Origin: Gemmatimonadales bacterium
Lineage (GTDB): Bacteria > Gemmatimonadota > Gemmatimonadetes > Palauibacterales > Palauibacteraceae
Length of the DNA stretch: 5,420 bases
Reading direction: 5' to 3'
NCBI GenBank assembly: GCA_030636765.1
Contig: DAOVWI010000149.1
Coordinates: 1-5,420 of the forward strand
The notes below the pieces were generated by a model. The model saw nothing but the letters and a program-made list of their open reading frames with translations, made no database searches and had not been told where the DNA came from. Positions 1 to 4,981 of the stretch are shown here, piece after piece. Made by a program: the position numbers and the translations under genes. Within the stretch, counting starts at the first letter, position 1; every line of letters starts with the position of its first letter.

Positions 1-800
1 AGGGCGATTTCTCCGAGCTCCTGGAAGTGGCCCTCGAGGAAGTGCGGTTCCAGCAGCGCCCGAATGCGAAGCTCGGAGGGAAGCCCTGCGGCGGCCGTCT
101 CGGCACGCTCCCGAATCGTCCCGGTGGAGGTGGCGAACTCCGGCAACCGAGCCGGCGTCGGTCCGGCCACCTCGCGGCGAGCGAACATCTCGATCGCCTC
201 TTCGCGCGTCGGAGCGGGCGGGGCATGCACCTTCTCGGCGACCTCGCGAACCGCGCCGATCTCCTCCGGGAAGAGATACAGGATGCGGAGGGAAGTGTCG
301 CCCTTCCGTAGCTCCAGGGCCGTCCGCGTACCAGGCCGCGAATTCGCCGTCTCCCGAAGTGCATCCACCGGCCACTCGACGCACAGATGCTTCTCTCGAG
401 CGAAGAGGTGAAGCGCCCGCTGGGTAAAGACCGTCACGTGAAGGCCACTCGCGGCCTCTCCTTCCACGCTGCCCGAGACCGCAGCTCCGGCAGAACAGAT
501 CACGACCTCGTCCGCCAGCGGCTCGAGAAGGCGCCTCCGGAGAGCACCCCCGCTCAACCGGCCGTCGAGCACCCGGGCCAGCTCCTCGAGGCGATCGTCC
601 GATGCATTGAACGCCGCGGTGAAGTCGCGCGAGAAGACGAACAGAAGGCCGGCCCGCCTGGACGTCCAGAACACGTCGCTGAACGGAAGCGCCTGCTCAC
701 CGTAAGTCAGCCGGTCCTCACCCACCTCGAGATCGACACCCCTCTGGAGGCGACCTCCCTCTAGGAAAGCGTCCACCGAAAAACGGGGCGGCTCAGCCAT
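1..800 (-). CDS. Unrecognised protein with two PH-like halves, 3' end outside window
   Basis: This frame stays open from an ATG at 800-798 to the left edge, giving 266 visible residues and no stop. It begins MAEPPRFSVDAF. I do not recognise a named family. Residues about 12-80 (short beta-rich stretches such as LEVGEDRLTYGEQALPF and GLLFVFSRDF, then a helix LEELARVLDG) and about 119-192 (LHVTVFTQRALHLF, LELRKGDTSLRILYLF, then IGAVREVAEKV) look like two beta-barrel-plus-helix modules, as in bacterial PH/GRAM-like domains; this is inference from pattern only. Residues 193-266 are charged and helical with no catalytic motif visible. No signal peptide or membrane segment is seen, so a cytosolic protein is likely. 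The start overlaps the CYTH stop by 8 bp (ATGGCTGA) and there is no clear independent Shine-Dalgarno, which suggests translational coupling. Coding is well supported by the unbroken frame and GC-rich third positions; function is open. Confidence 0.75.
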   Translation of the reverse strand, partial: MAEPPRFSVDAFLEGGRLQRGVDLEVGEDRLTYGEQALPFSDVFWTSRRAGLLFVFSRDFTAAFNASDDRLEELARVLDGRLSGGALRRRLLEPLADEVVICSAGAAVSGSVEGEAASGLHVTVFTQRALHLFAREKHLCVEWPVDALRETANSRPGTRTALELRKGDTSLRILYLFPEEIGAVREVAEKVHAPPAPTREEAIEMFARREVAGPTPARLPEFATSTGTIRERAETAAAGLPSELRIRALLEPHFLEGHFQELGEIA

Positions 801-1476
801 CGTCCGCGGCGGCCGGACCGTCGTCCGCGGTGGTTGGACCGTCGTCCGCGGCGGCTGGACCGTCGTCCGCAGCGGCTGGACCGTCGTCCGCAGCGGCCGT
901 CGCGAGGCGGGCCGCGAGCCCCGTGCGCTCCTCGTAGCGACACACGAACTCCGGCAGTCCCCACGGCTTCCACGCCTCTCTGGGCAGGCCGAGCTCGGGG
1001 AGCCGCTCGTCCACGGCGCGCGGATCGCCCTCGATCTCGACAAGCGTATCCATGCGCGGGTACGCCTCGATCCTCACCCGAACGCCTCCCTTCTCGTAGA
1101 GCTCGACACGCCGGTCGATCGCAAGCGTGATCTCCGTGAATCCGAGCCGTTCGAGAATGTGAGCTGTCGTTTCCGCGTCGCCGACCGGCGTCTCCACCTC
1201 GGCCCGCACCTTGTAGCCAAGGCGCTCGGAAGCCGGGCCCTTCCAGCCGAGCACCGGCCGGTGCTCGCCCGCCGTCATCCGGTGTTCGCCCGCTGCCGTC
1301 ATCCGGCGCACGCGCAGAACCTCATCACGGCCCTCGAGCGAGCGATCCGGCGTGTCGTAGCGACGATCGCACATGTCACCCTCGAAGACGAGCCGCCATC
1401 CGGTCGCCAGCATCCGGCGGCGCAGCGAGACACCCCCATCCGCCAGCGCCGCCTTCAGCTCGAACTCGTGCTTCAT
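793..1476 (-). CDS. CYTH-domain protein (class IV adenylate cyclase / thiamine-triphosphatase-like) with acidic repeat tail
   Basis: Protein of 227 residues in the CYTH / triphosphate tunnel metalloenzyme superfamily, whose members bind triphosphates with a divalent metal inside a beta barrel (CyaB adenylate cyclase, thiamine triphosphatase, inorganic triphosphatase). The signature ExExK is at residues 4-8 (EFELK). Further expected charged residues are R55 and R57 (LRVRR), K79 (GWKGP), R133/R135/E137 and E147/E149 (LVEIEG). The domain ends near residue 185. Residues 193-227 are a low-complexity tail built from the heptapeptide PAAADDG repeated, which is not part of the family. A tandem insert (RMTAAGEH/RMTAGEH, residues 58-72) sits in a loop before K79. 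The start is the ATG at 1476-1474, which overlaps the HAD stop as ATGA; the longer open frame reaching 1644 lies inside the HAD gene and lacks CYTH sequence. The exact substrate cannot be assigned. An enzyme on inorganic or organic triphosphate is likelier than a cyclase, but this is inference. Confidence 0.88.
   Translation of the reverse strand: MKHEFELKAALADGGVSLRRRMLATGWRLVFEGDMCDRRYDTPDRSLEGRDEVLRVRRMTAAGEHRMTAGEHRPVLGWKGPASERLGYKVRAEVETPVGDAETTAHILERLGFTEITLAIDRRVELYEKGGVRVRIEAYPRMDTLVEIEGDPRAVDERLPELGLPREAWKPWGLPEFVCRYEERTGLAARLATAAADDGPAAADDGPAAADDGPTTADDGPAAADDG
800..898 (-). repeat. 21-bp tandem repeat, five copies, encoding (PAAADDG)n
   Basis: Units begin at 800, 821, 842, 863 and 884 on the + strand (core tcgtccgcggcggctgg) and differ at only a few positions; the last unit fades after about 898. 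On the coding strand each unit gives one heptapeptide PAAADDG (one copy is PTTADDG), forming the CYTH C-terminus. Because the unit is 21 bp, gain or loss of a copy keeps the frame. Each unit holds a short inverted pair (gtcc...ggac). The copy nearest the stop carries GAT in place of GAC and so contains the ATG of the downstream gene. This is a protein-coding minisatellite, not a CRISPR: there are no spacers. Confidence 0.93.
1261..1305 (-). repeat. Tandem duplication in CYTH core (21 bp + 24 bp)
   Basis: Bases 1261-1281 and 1282-1305 are near-identical adjacent copies that differ by one extra Ala codon and a few substitutions. They encode RMTAGEH and RMTAAGEH in the loop between the LRVRR strand and the GWKGP strand of the CYTH domain. 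The position in a loop means the barrel is probably tolerant of it. Confidence 0.85.
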
Positions 1477-2204
1477 GACACCCTCGGCAACCTGCCCGGG
1501 GCCACGGCGCTCGCCACCGCCTCGAGAGCCGCCAGGACGGCCTCGGTGTCCGAAAGATCGTCGAGGACCACGTCCGGACGGTACGAGCGAAGCGCCTCCA
1601 CATCGTAGCCCCCCGTCGCCACGGCGACCGCACGCGAGCCGCACGCGCGGGCGCAGCGCACGTCCTCCGGGGTGTCTCCGATCACGATCGCGTCCTCCGC
1701 ACGGAACTCGCGGCCCAGGTGGCGAGAGGCGCGGCGCGCTGCCAGCCGCGGAAGATCGGCTCTCCGCTCCGAGTCCGACCCGAACGCGCCAATGGCGAAG
1801 CGCCCGGCCAGTCCCGCCCCGCGCAGCTTGCGCGCGGCCCCTTCCTCCACGTTGCCGGTCAGAAGCCCCAGTGCGTAGCGATCATTCCCCGACAAGCGCT
1901 CGAGGAGCACTCGCACTCCCGGACAGGGCGCCGGTCGCAGCTCGGACGTAGCGAGCGCGGCTTCCAGCTCCCGCAGGTACGGTCCCCACACCCCTGGCAT
2001 CTCGGCGTCGATCCGCCGGTCGTCCCACCCTGCGCCCCGGAGCAGTTCGCGCACGATGGCCGGGTCGGTCTTCCCGCGGAACTCGTGTCCCTCGATCGTG
2101 CCGGCCTCTCCGAAGACCTCGAGCATCGCGGCGGACAGCGCTCTGCGGCCCGCGCCCCGGGTCTCGATCAGGGTGCCATCGACGTCGAAGAGCAAGAGCC
2201 GCAT
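1473..2204 (-). CDS. HAD-superfamily phosphatase (phosphoglycolate-phosphatase-like)
   Basis: About 243 residues from the ATG at 2204-2202 (MRLLLFDVDGTL). All four HAD motifs are visible: motif I DVDGT with nucleophile Asp and acid/base Asp (residues 7 and 9 from this ATG), motif II Thr in LLTGN (residue 116), motif III Lys in ARKLRGAG (126), and motif IV GDTPEDV (Asp 177 and Asp 181). The helical cap between motifs I and II places it in subfamily I, near phosphoglycolate phosphatase and beta-phosphoglucomutase types. It should hydrolyse a small phosphorylated metabolite in the cytosol; the substrate is unknown. Two GTG codons in frame just upstream (2213, 2207) are alternative starts. AGGTGA at 2220-2215 sits about 10 nt before the ATG and supports ATG 2204 or GTG 2207. 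The stop overlaps the CYTH start (ATGA) and the gene follows the DmpA stop by about 20 nt, so it belongs to the operon. Confidence 0.93.
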   Translation of the reverse strand: MRLLLFDVDGTLIETRGAGRRALSAAMLEVFGEAGTIEGHEFRGKTDPAIVRELLRGAGWDDRRIDAEMPGVWGPYLRELEAALATSELRPAPCPGVRVLLERLSGNDRYALGLLTGNVEEGAARKLRGAGLAGRFAIGAFGSDSERRADLPRLAARRASRHLGREFRAEDAIVIGDTPEDVRCARACGSRAVAVATGGYDVEALRSYRPDVVLDDLSDTEAVLAALEAVASAVAPGRLPRVS

Positions 2205-2214
2205 CACGACCACT

Positions 2215-2233
2215 TCACCTTCGCCTCACCTCC
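2215..2233 (-). promoter_or_regulatory. Two stacked Shine-Dalgarno sequences before the HAD gene, one fused to the DmpA stop
   Basis: On the coding strand GGAGG (2233-2229) runs directly into the DmpA stop TGA (2228-2226), and a second AGGTGA follows at 2220-2215. The first lies 15 nt from GTG 2213; the second lies 10 nt from ATG 2204 and 7 nt from GTG 2207. The second is the better placed and decides the start used here. The overlap with the stop suits reinitiation by ribosomes finishing the upstream gene. Confidence 0.6.
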
Positions 2234-3167
2234 GTACCGTGCGCTCGATCGCCCGCTCCGCGACCATCTGAGCCCGCAGTCCGATCGAAAGGACATCGAC
2301 AGGCGAAGCTCTCCGGCCGCCCGCCTCCCCGGTCGTGGACGCGGCAAAGAGGATGTCCCCGTCGAAAGACGTGTTCGCCGGAGAAAGGCGCCGGACGACC
2401 GCGTTCATCGCCTGCCGGGCCACCACCTGCAGATCCATCTTGCCGAGGGGCGCATCCGTGGCCACGACCACCAGCGTCGTGTTCTCGCCCACCCTCCGGC
2501 TCTCGAACCAATCCGGCGCCCGGCCCTCACGAATCGCTGCCGCGGTATCGAGGAAGGCACCGTCCGGCCCTCGCGACCCGGCGATGATCCGCCCACGTTC
2601 GTCCAGCACGTCGCCGAAGGCGTTGGCCACCGCGAGCGCCGCCACGACGTGGCCTCCCGCCGTGTCCGACCAGCAGCCGACTCCCGCGAGCTCGAGGCCG
2701 TCGGAAAGCAGCTTGCCCACACTGGCCCCGGCCCCCGCTCCCACGGCGCCTTCCGGCACGGGCTCCGCGCTGGCCACGGCTGCGGCCGCATGGCCCATCT
2801 CCGCATCCGGACGGACGCGCGGATCGCCGACGCCCAAGTCGTACAAGACGGCCGCCGGCACGATCGGAACCACGGCAGCCCGAGTAGGGAATCCGCGGCC
2901 CTGCTCCTCCAGCCAGCGCACCACGCCGTCGGCGGCCGCCAGACCGAAGGCGGAGCCTCCCGTGAGCAGGATAGCGTCACACCGCGGCACCAGGTGAAGG
3001 GGTGAAAGCGCATCCAGCTCGCGCGATCCCGTGGCCAGCCCCGAGACTTCCACGGCCGCCACGAACGGACCGAGAACGACCGTGCAGCCGGTCGCGGCCG
3101 CCGCGTCGTGCACGTGTCCGACGGTCAGCCCGCGCACCGCTGTCAGGGTGAGGTTCTCAGTCACCAT
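2226..3167 (-). CDS. DmpA/NylC-type N-terminal-nucleophile aminopeptidase or amidase (peptidase family S58)
   Basis: Protein of 313 residues of the DmpA family (MEROPS S58), which includes D-aminopeptidase DmpA, beta-peptidyl aminopeptidase BapA and the nylon-oligomer hydrolase NylC. These proenzymes cleave themselves to expose a new N-terminal Ser or Thr nucleophile. Family landmarks: LTGGSAFGLAAADGV (68-82), GAVGAGAGASVGK (140-152), GENTTLVVVATDAPLGK (227-243) and NTSFDGDILFAASTTG (265-280). The predicted cut is between N229 and T230, so the nucleophile is Thr as in NylC rather than Ser as in DmpA and BapA. Length fits the family and there is no signal peptide, so it is likely cytosolic. 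It follows the dehydratase by 4 bp. The Shine-Dalgarno-like GAGGG at 3173-3169 is only 1 nt from this ATG; GTG at 3164, 4 nt away, is an alternative start. Actual substrate (D-amino-acid peptide, beta-peptide, amide or oligoamide) cannot be read from sequence. Confidence 0.92.
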   Translation of the reverse strand: MVTENLTLTAVRGLTVGHVHDAAAATGCTVVLGPFVAAVEVSGLATGSRELDALSPLHLVPRCDAILLTGGSAFGLAAADGVVRWLEEQGRGFPTRAAVVPIVPAAVLYDLGVGDPRVRPDAEMGHAAAAVASAEPVPEGAVGAGAGASVGKLLSDGLELAGVGCWSDTAGGHVVAALAVANAFGDVLDERGRIIAGSRGPDGAFLDTAAAIREGRAPDWFESRRVGENTTLVVVATDAPLGKMDLQVVARQAMNAVVRRLSPANTSFDGDILFAASTTGEAGGRRASPVDVLSIGLRAQMVAERAIERTVRR

Positions 3168-3171
3168 ACCC

Positions 3172-4221
3172 TCAGACCGCGTCTGCCAGCAGCGATCGCA
3201 GGCGCCGCCACCCGATGTTCCCGCCGGAGATCACGATCACGAACGGTCCGCTCCGGCCGTCCCGAAGGGCGTCGATGCCGAGCTCGAGCACGGCCGCCAC
3301 GCCGGCGGCTCCACTCGGCTCGACGACCAGCCGCCGGTCGAAACACCAGCGCACGCCGCGGCGAATCGCCTCGTCCGAAACGGTCACGACCTCATCCACG
3401 AGCGCGGCGCAGTGGCGGTAGGTGAGCTCCCCGGGGCTGACGGGACGCAGCCCATCGGCGATCGTATCGATATGCTCGAGCGGTACGGGTCGGCCCGCCC
3501 GGAGCGACTCAGCCATGGACGCCGCTCCCTCGGGCTCCACGCCCACCACCCGGCCTCCCGAAAAGAGCGCCCTTGCCGCGGCCGCCACACCCGAGATCAG
3601 GCCGCCGCCTCCGATCGGGACGAGCAGGACCGGCGCCACCTGAGCGCGTGCCGCCTCATCCGGGACGGCCGGCGCCGCCGGCGAGAGCCGGGCCAGCTGA
3701 TCCGCGATCTCCAACGCCACGGTGCCCTGCCCGGCGATGATGTTCGGGTGGTCGAAGGGAGGGACGACGGTCAGTCCGGACTCGCTCGCGATCTCGCGGG
3801 CGCGCTCCTCGCGCTCGGTGCTGAGCGTGCCGCAGAGCTCGACGTTCGCACCGAACCGACGTGTGGCATCCACCTTCGTGGCGGGCGCATCCGTCGGCAT
3901 CACCACGGTGGCCGGAACGCCGAACGCCCGCGCGGCAAAGGCGACCGCCTGCGCGTGATTGCCGGAGGAGTAGGTGACCACACCGCGAGCCCGCTCCGCC
4001 GGATCCAGGCAAGCGAGGAAGTTGTAGGCGCCTCGAAGCTTGAAGGCGCCCGTGGGCTGAAAGCTCTCGCACTTCAGCCAGACTCGGTCGCGCCCGTGCT
4101 CGACGGGCAGGAGCGGAGTACGCACTGCCACGCCGGACAGCCGCGCCGCGGCGGCCCGGATGTCGGAAGCTGCAATGTGGGTTGGGGATGTTCGTGGGGA
4201 TGTTCGGCTGACGCTCATCAT
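3172..4221 (-). CDS. PLP-dependent serine/threonine dehydratase (threonine ammonia-lyase / serine-racemase family)
   Basis: Protein of 349 residues, fold-type II PLP enzyme. The PLP lysine is K61 in QPTGAFKLRGA; SSGNHAQ (85-91) binds substrate carboxylate and holds the Ser equivalent to the serine-racemase catalytic Ser; the phosphate loop is GGGG (204-207) in PIGGGGLISG; VEPEGAASM (228-236) and SGGN (332-335) near the PLP ring complete the set. No C-terminal ACT regulatory domain is present, so this is the short, TdcB/serine-racemase-like catabolic form that deaminates L-Thr or L-Ser to a 2-oxo acid and ammonia. Racemase or hydroxyaspartate-lyase activity is possible. Residues 1-15 (with RTSPRTSP) are extra to the core, which begins near HIAASDIRAAAARL. 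The ATG at 4221 has AGGGAG 8 nt upstream; M2 at 4218 is an alternative start. Start overlaps the integrase remnant stop by 3 bp, and the DmpA gene follows 4 bp after its stop. Confidence 0.93.
   Translation of the reverse strand: MMSVSRTSPRTSPTHIAASDIRAAAARLSGVAVRTPLLPVEHGRDRVWLKCESFQPTGAFKLRGAYNFLACLDPAERARGVVTYSSGNHAQAVAFAARAFGVPATVVMPTDAPATKVDATRRFGANVELCGTLSTEREERAREIASESGLTVVPPFDHPNIIAGQGTVALEIADQLARLSPAAPAVPDEAARAQVAPVLLVPIGGGGLISGVAAAARALFSGGRVVGVEPEGAASMAESLRAGRPVPLEHIDTIADGLRPVSPGELTYRHCAALVDEVVTVSDEAIRRGVRWCFDRRLVVEPSGAAGVAAVLELGIDALRDGRSGPFVIVISGGNIGWRRLRSLLADAV
4183..4206 (-). repeat. Perfect 12-bp tandem duplication in the dehydratase N-terminus
   Basis: The unit tggggatgttcg (+ strand) occurs at 4183-4194 and again at 4195-4206 without mismatch. 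It encodes RTSP twice (dehydratase residues 6-13), in the variable N-terminal extension outside the catalytic fold. Its perfect identity suggests a recent slippage event. Confidence 0.85.
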
Positions 4222-4440
4222 GCCTGACGCTCCCTGAGCTTGCCAGCCCCCATCACGACCTCGAGCATCGTATCCTCATCGGCCTGCTGGTACGCCCGCT
4301 TGAGGCTCGTTGTTTCCTTCCAGCCACCGGCGGCCGCCACGTCTAGGTCGGGCAGGTACTTGCGCGCCGTTGCCCAGCCGCGGCGAGCCCTCTTGCGGCT
4401 CGAGCTCGGCAAGCTCCTCCCCGTCGCGCAACTACCTGGC
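4218..4440 (-). pseudogene. Decayed tyrosine recombinase (phage-type integrase) C-terminus
   Basis: The frame ending at TGA 4220-4218 reads RRGWATARKYLPDLDV, then AAAGGWKETTSLKRAYQQAD and a KLRERQA end. This matches, from memory of the family, integrases with RRKWATERKHLPDVDVAAAGGW and a CYQQAD end: the Trp of GGW (codon 4322-4320) is the box III position and the Tyr of AYQQAD (4292-4290) the nucleophile. Upstream, the family continues in another frame, LRDGEELAELEPQEGS (about 4431-4384), followed directly by RRGW in the new frame. The segment expected between them (typically LWHxY, carrying the box II His) is absent, consistent with a deletion of about 17 nt that also shifts frame. That upstream frame is interrupted by TAG at 4434-4432, where a Trp (TGG) would suit the family. 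The N-terminal catalytic domain is missing. An open frame continues to 4532, but its first 45 or so residues do not resemble a protein family. Inactive as a recombinase. Confidence 0.75.
4230..4235 (-). promoter_or_regulatory. Shine-Dalgarno of the dehydratase, inside integrase remnant codons
   Basis: AGGGAG on the coding strand lies 8 nt before the ATG at 4221. The same bases are the AGG GAG (Arg-Glu) codons of the integrase C-terminal KLRERQA tail, so the remnant now provides the ribosome-binding site of the next gene. Confidence 0.65.
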
Positions 4441-4480
4441 CGCGAGCGCAACATAGCGCCGCGCTGTAGGAGATTGTAGC

Positions 4481-4511
4481 GGAGGGCGTGGTTCCTTCGG
4501 GGCCGCCCTCC
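4481..4511. other. GC-rich hairpin, perfect 8-bp stem
   Basis: ggagggcg (4481-4488) pairs exactly with cgccctcc (4504-4511) across a 15-nt loop. There is no T run after it on either strand, so it does not look like a standard intrinsic terminator. It lies just upstream of the integrase remnant, where a recombinase accessory site or a leftover structural element would be possible. Role unknown. Confidence 0.45.
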
Positions 4512-4529
4512 CTCGCATCTGCGTCGCTC

Positions 4530-4544
4530 CACGCTCCTGATCTC
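4530..4544 (+). repeat. 15-bp direct repeat, left copy
   Basis: cacgctcctgatctc is identical to 4765-4779. The two copies lie 235 bp apart and bracket the membrane-protein remnant at 4549-4738. The identity stops sharply on both sides. It could be a duplication or recombination footprint. Confidence 0.7.
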
Positions 4545-4548
4545 CTGA

Positions 4549-4738
4549 CTGCTTCGCCGTCGCTTGACCTCCTTGCGCGACCGTTACTGCGCTTTCTCCG
4601 AAGTGGACAAGATCGAGGTCCGCAAGGGAGGCGTGTCCGGCACCACCCTGGTCGTTCTCGGAGCGACTGTCAGGTGCGTTCTTCGCGTTCGTGATCGTGG
4701 CCTGCGGTATTACGAAGTGCGCTCAGGTTAGCTGGTAA
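4549..4738 (+). pseudogene. Frameshifted remnant of a small membrane protein
   Basis: Frame 1 is open from 4549 (just after a TGA) and gives RYCAFSEVDKIEVRKGG, then TTLVVLGATV up to 4671. At 4672 one extra A breaks the frame. Skipping it, the reading continues G-AFFAFVIVACGITKCAQVSW and stops at TAA 4736-4738. Joined, the end is a hydrophobic segment TLVVLGATVGAFFAFVIVACG preceded by a SEVxxIEVRK stretch. That layout (a SEVxxIEVRx stretch, then a single membrane helix near the C-terminus) resembles small uncharacterised envelope proteins of high-GC bacteria; the resemblance is from memory and is not a firm family call. No credible start or Shine-Dalgarno is present, so the 5' part is also lost. 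It may be cargo or host sequence truncated by the mobile element. It could also be two chance open stretches, but the seamless join at a single base argues for a true frameshift. Confidence 0.5.
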
Positions 4739-4764
4739 CTGATCCGATGCCAGGTAAGGTCCCG

Positions 4765-4779
4765 CACGCTCCTGATCTC
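4765..4779 (+). repeat. 15-bp direct repeat, right copy
   Basis: Exact copy of cacgctcctgatctc at 4530-4544, placed 26 bp after the stop of the membrane-protein remnant. Confidence 0.7.
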
Positions 4780-4824
4780 GTCCTCGTAGAGCAGTTAGTC
4801 AGCGACGACGAAATCAAGGTTCTC

Positions 4825-4854
4825 CTGACAAGAGAATCAGAAGAATCCTTATGG
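4825..4854 (+). promoter_or_regulatory. Possible sigma-70-type promoter for the cytochrome gene
   Basis: ctgaca (4825-4830) resembles a -35 box and ttatgg (4849-4854) a weak -10 box, 18 nt apart and followed by about 120 nt of leader. It is the best-placed candidate in an otherwise AT-richer gap, but the -10 match is poor. Confidence 0.22.
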
Positions 4855-4888
4855 GCGACGTTCTCACTTCCCATGATCTTTATCTTTG

Positions 4889-4912
4889 TGGATCGATGAG
4901 AACGCAGATCCA
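4889..4912. promoter_or_regulatory. Inverted repeat, possible operator or leader hairpin
   Basis: tggatc (4889-4894) and gatcca (4907-4912) form a perfect 6-bp palindromic pair with a 12-nt centre, about 70 bp before the cytochrome start. The size would suit a dimeric regulator site. No regulator gene is in the window to pair it with. Confidence 0.25.
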
Positions 4913-4967
4913 GCAAAATCGGGATGGCCCCAGGGACGGCCTGGCTTACTTCACGGACATCAGGTTC

Positions 4968-4974
4968 GGAGGGG
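4968..4974 (+). promoter_or_regulatory. Strong Shine-Dalgarno of the cytochrome lipoprotein gene
   Basis: GGAGGGG ends 7 nt before the ATG at 4982-4984. Sequence and spacing are near ideal and fix this start. Confidence 0.85.
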
Positions 4975-4981
4975 ATTTGCC

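Larger units (their letters stand above)
4739..4981. other. Lower-GC upstream region of the cytochrome gene, no convincing gene
   Basis: This 243-bp stretch is visibly less GC-rich than the flanking genes. It holds the right copy of the 15-bp repeat, a possible promoter (ctgaca at 4825-4830, 18-nt spacer, ttatgg at 4849-4854), a 6-bp inverted repeat at 4889-4912 and the cytochrome Shine-Dalgarno. A 50-codon open frame on the + strand (4747-4899) has no ribosome-binding site and near-random third-position GC. Confidence 0.55.

Noticed and set aside
387..764. + strand open frame opposite the unrecognised left-edge gene
   Set aside because: The lower strand is open for the full 800 bp with better composition and a coupled start; the + strand frame shows no family features.
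800..898. CRISPR-like array
   Set aside because: Units are contiguous with no spacers and translate in frame as a heptapeptide repeat.
1477..1644. Upstream extension of the CYTH frame by 56 codons
   Set aside because: The extension lies wholly inside the HAD gene, is Arg/Gly-rich and precedes the ExExK motif that normally sits near the N-terminus; ATG 1476 with the ATGA overlap is the natural start.
1719..3005. Long + strand open frame (428 codons) opposite the HAD and DmpA genes
   Set aside because: It lies antisense to two genes with full family motifs, has no recognisable domains and is rich in Arg, Pro and His, as expected for a shadow frame in GC-rich DNA.
3031..4227. Long + strand open frame (398 codons) opposite the dehydratase
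   Set aside because: Antisense to an unmistakable PLP enzyme; the translation is low-complexity with no motif. Shadow frame.
4481..4511. Intrinsic terminator
   Set aside because: The stem is good but the loop is long and no T run follows on either strand; kept only as an unexplained hairpin.
4488..4694. + strand open frame of 68 codons over the membrane-protein remnant
   Set aside because: It is in a different frame from the membrane-helix reading and gives only Ser/Leu/Arg-rich low-complexity sequence.
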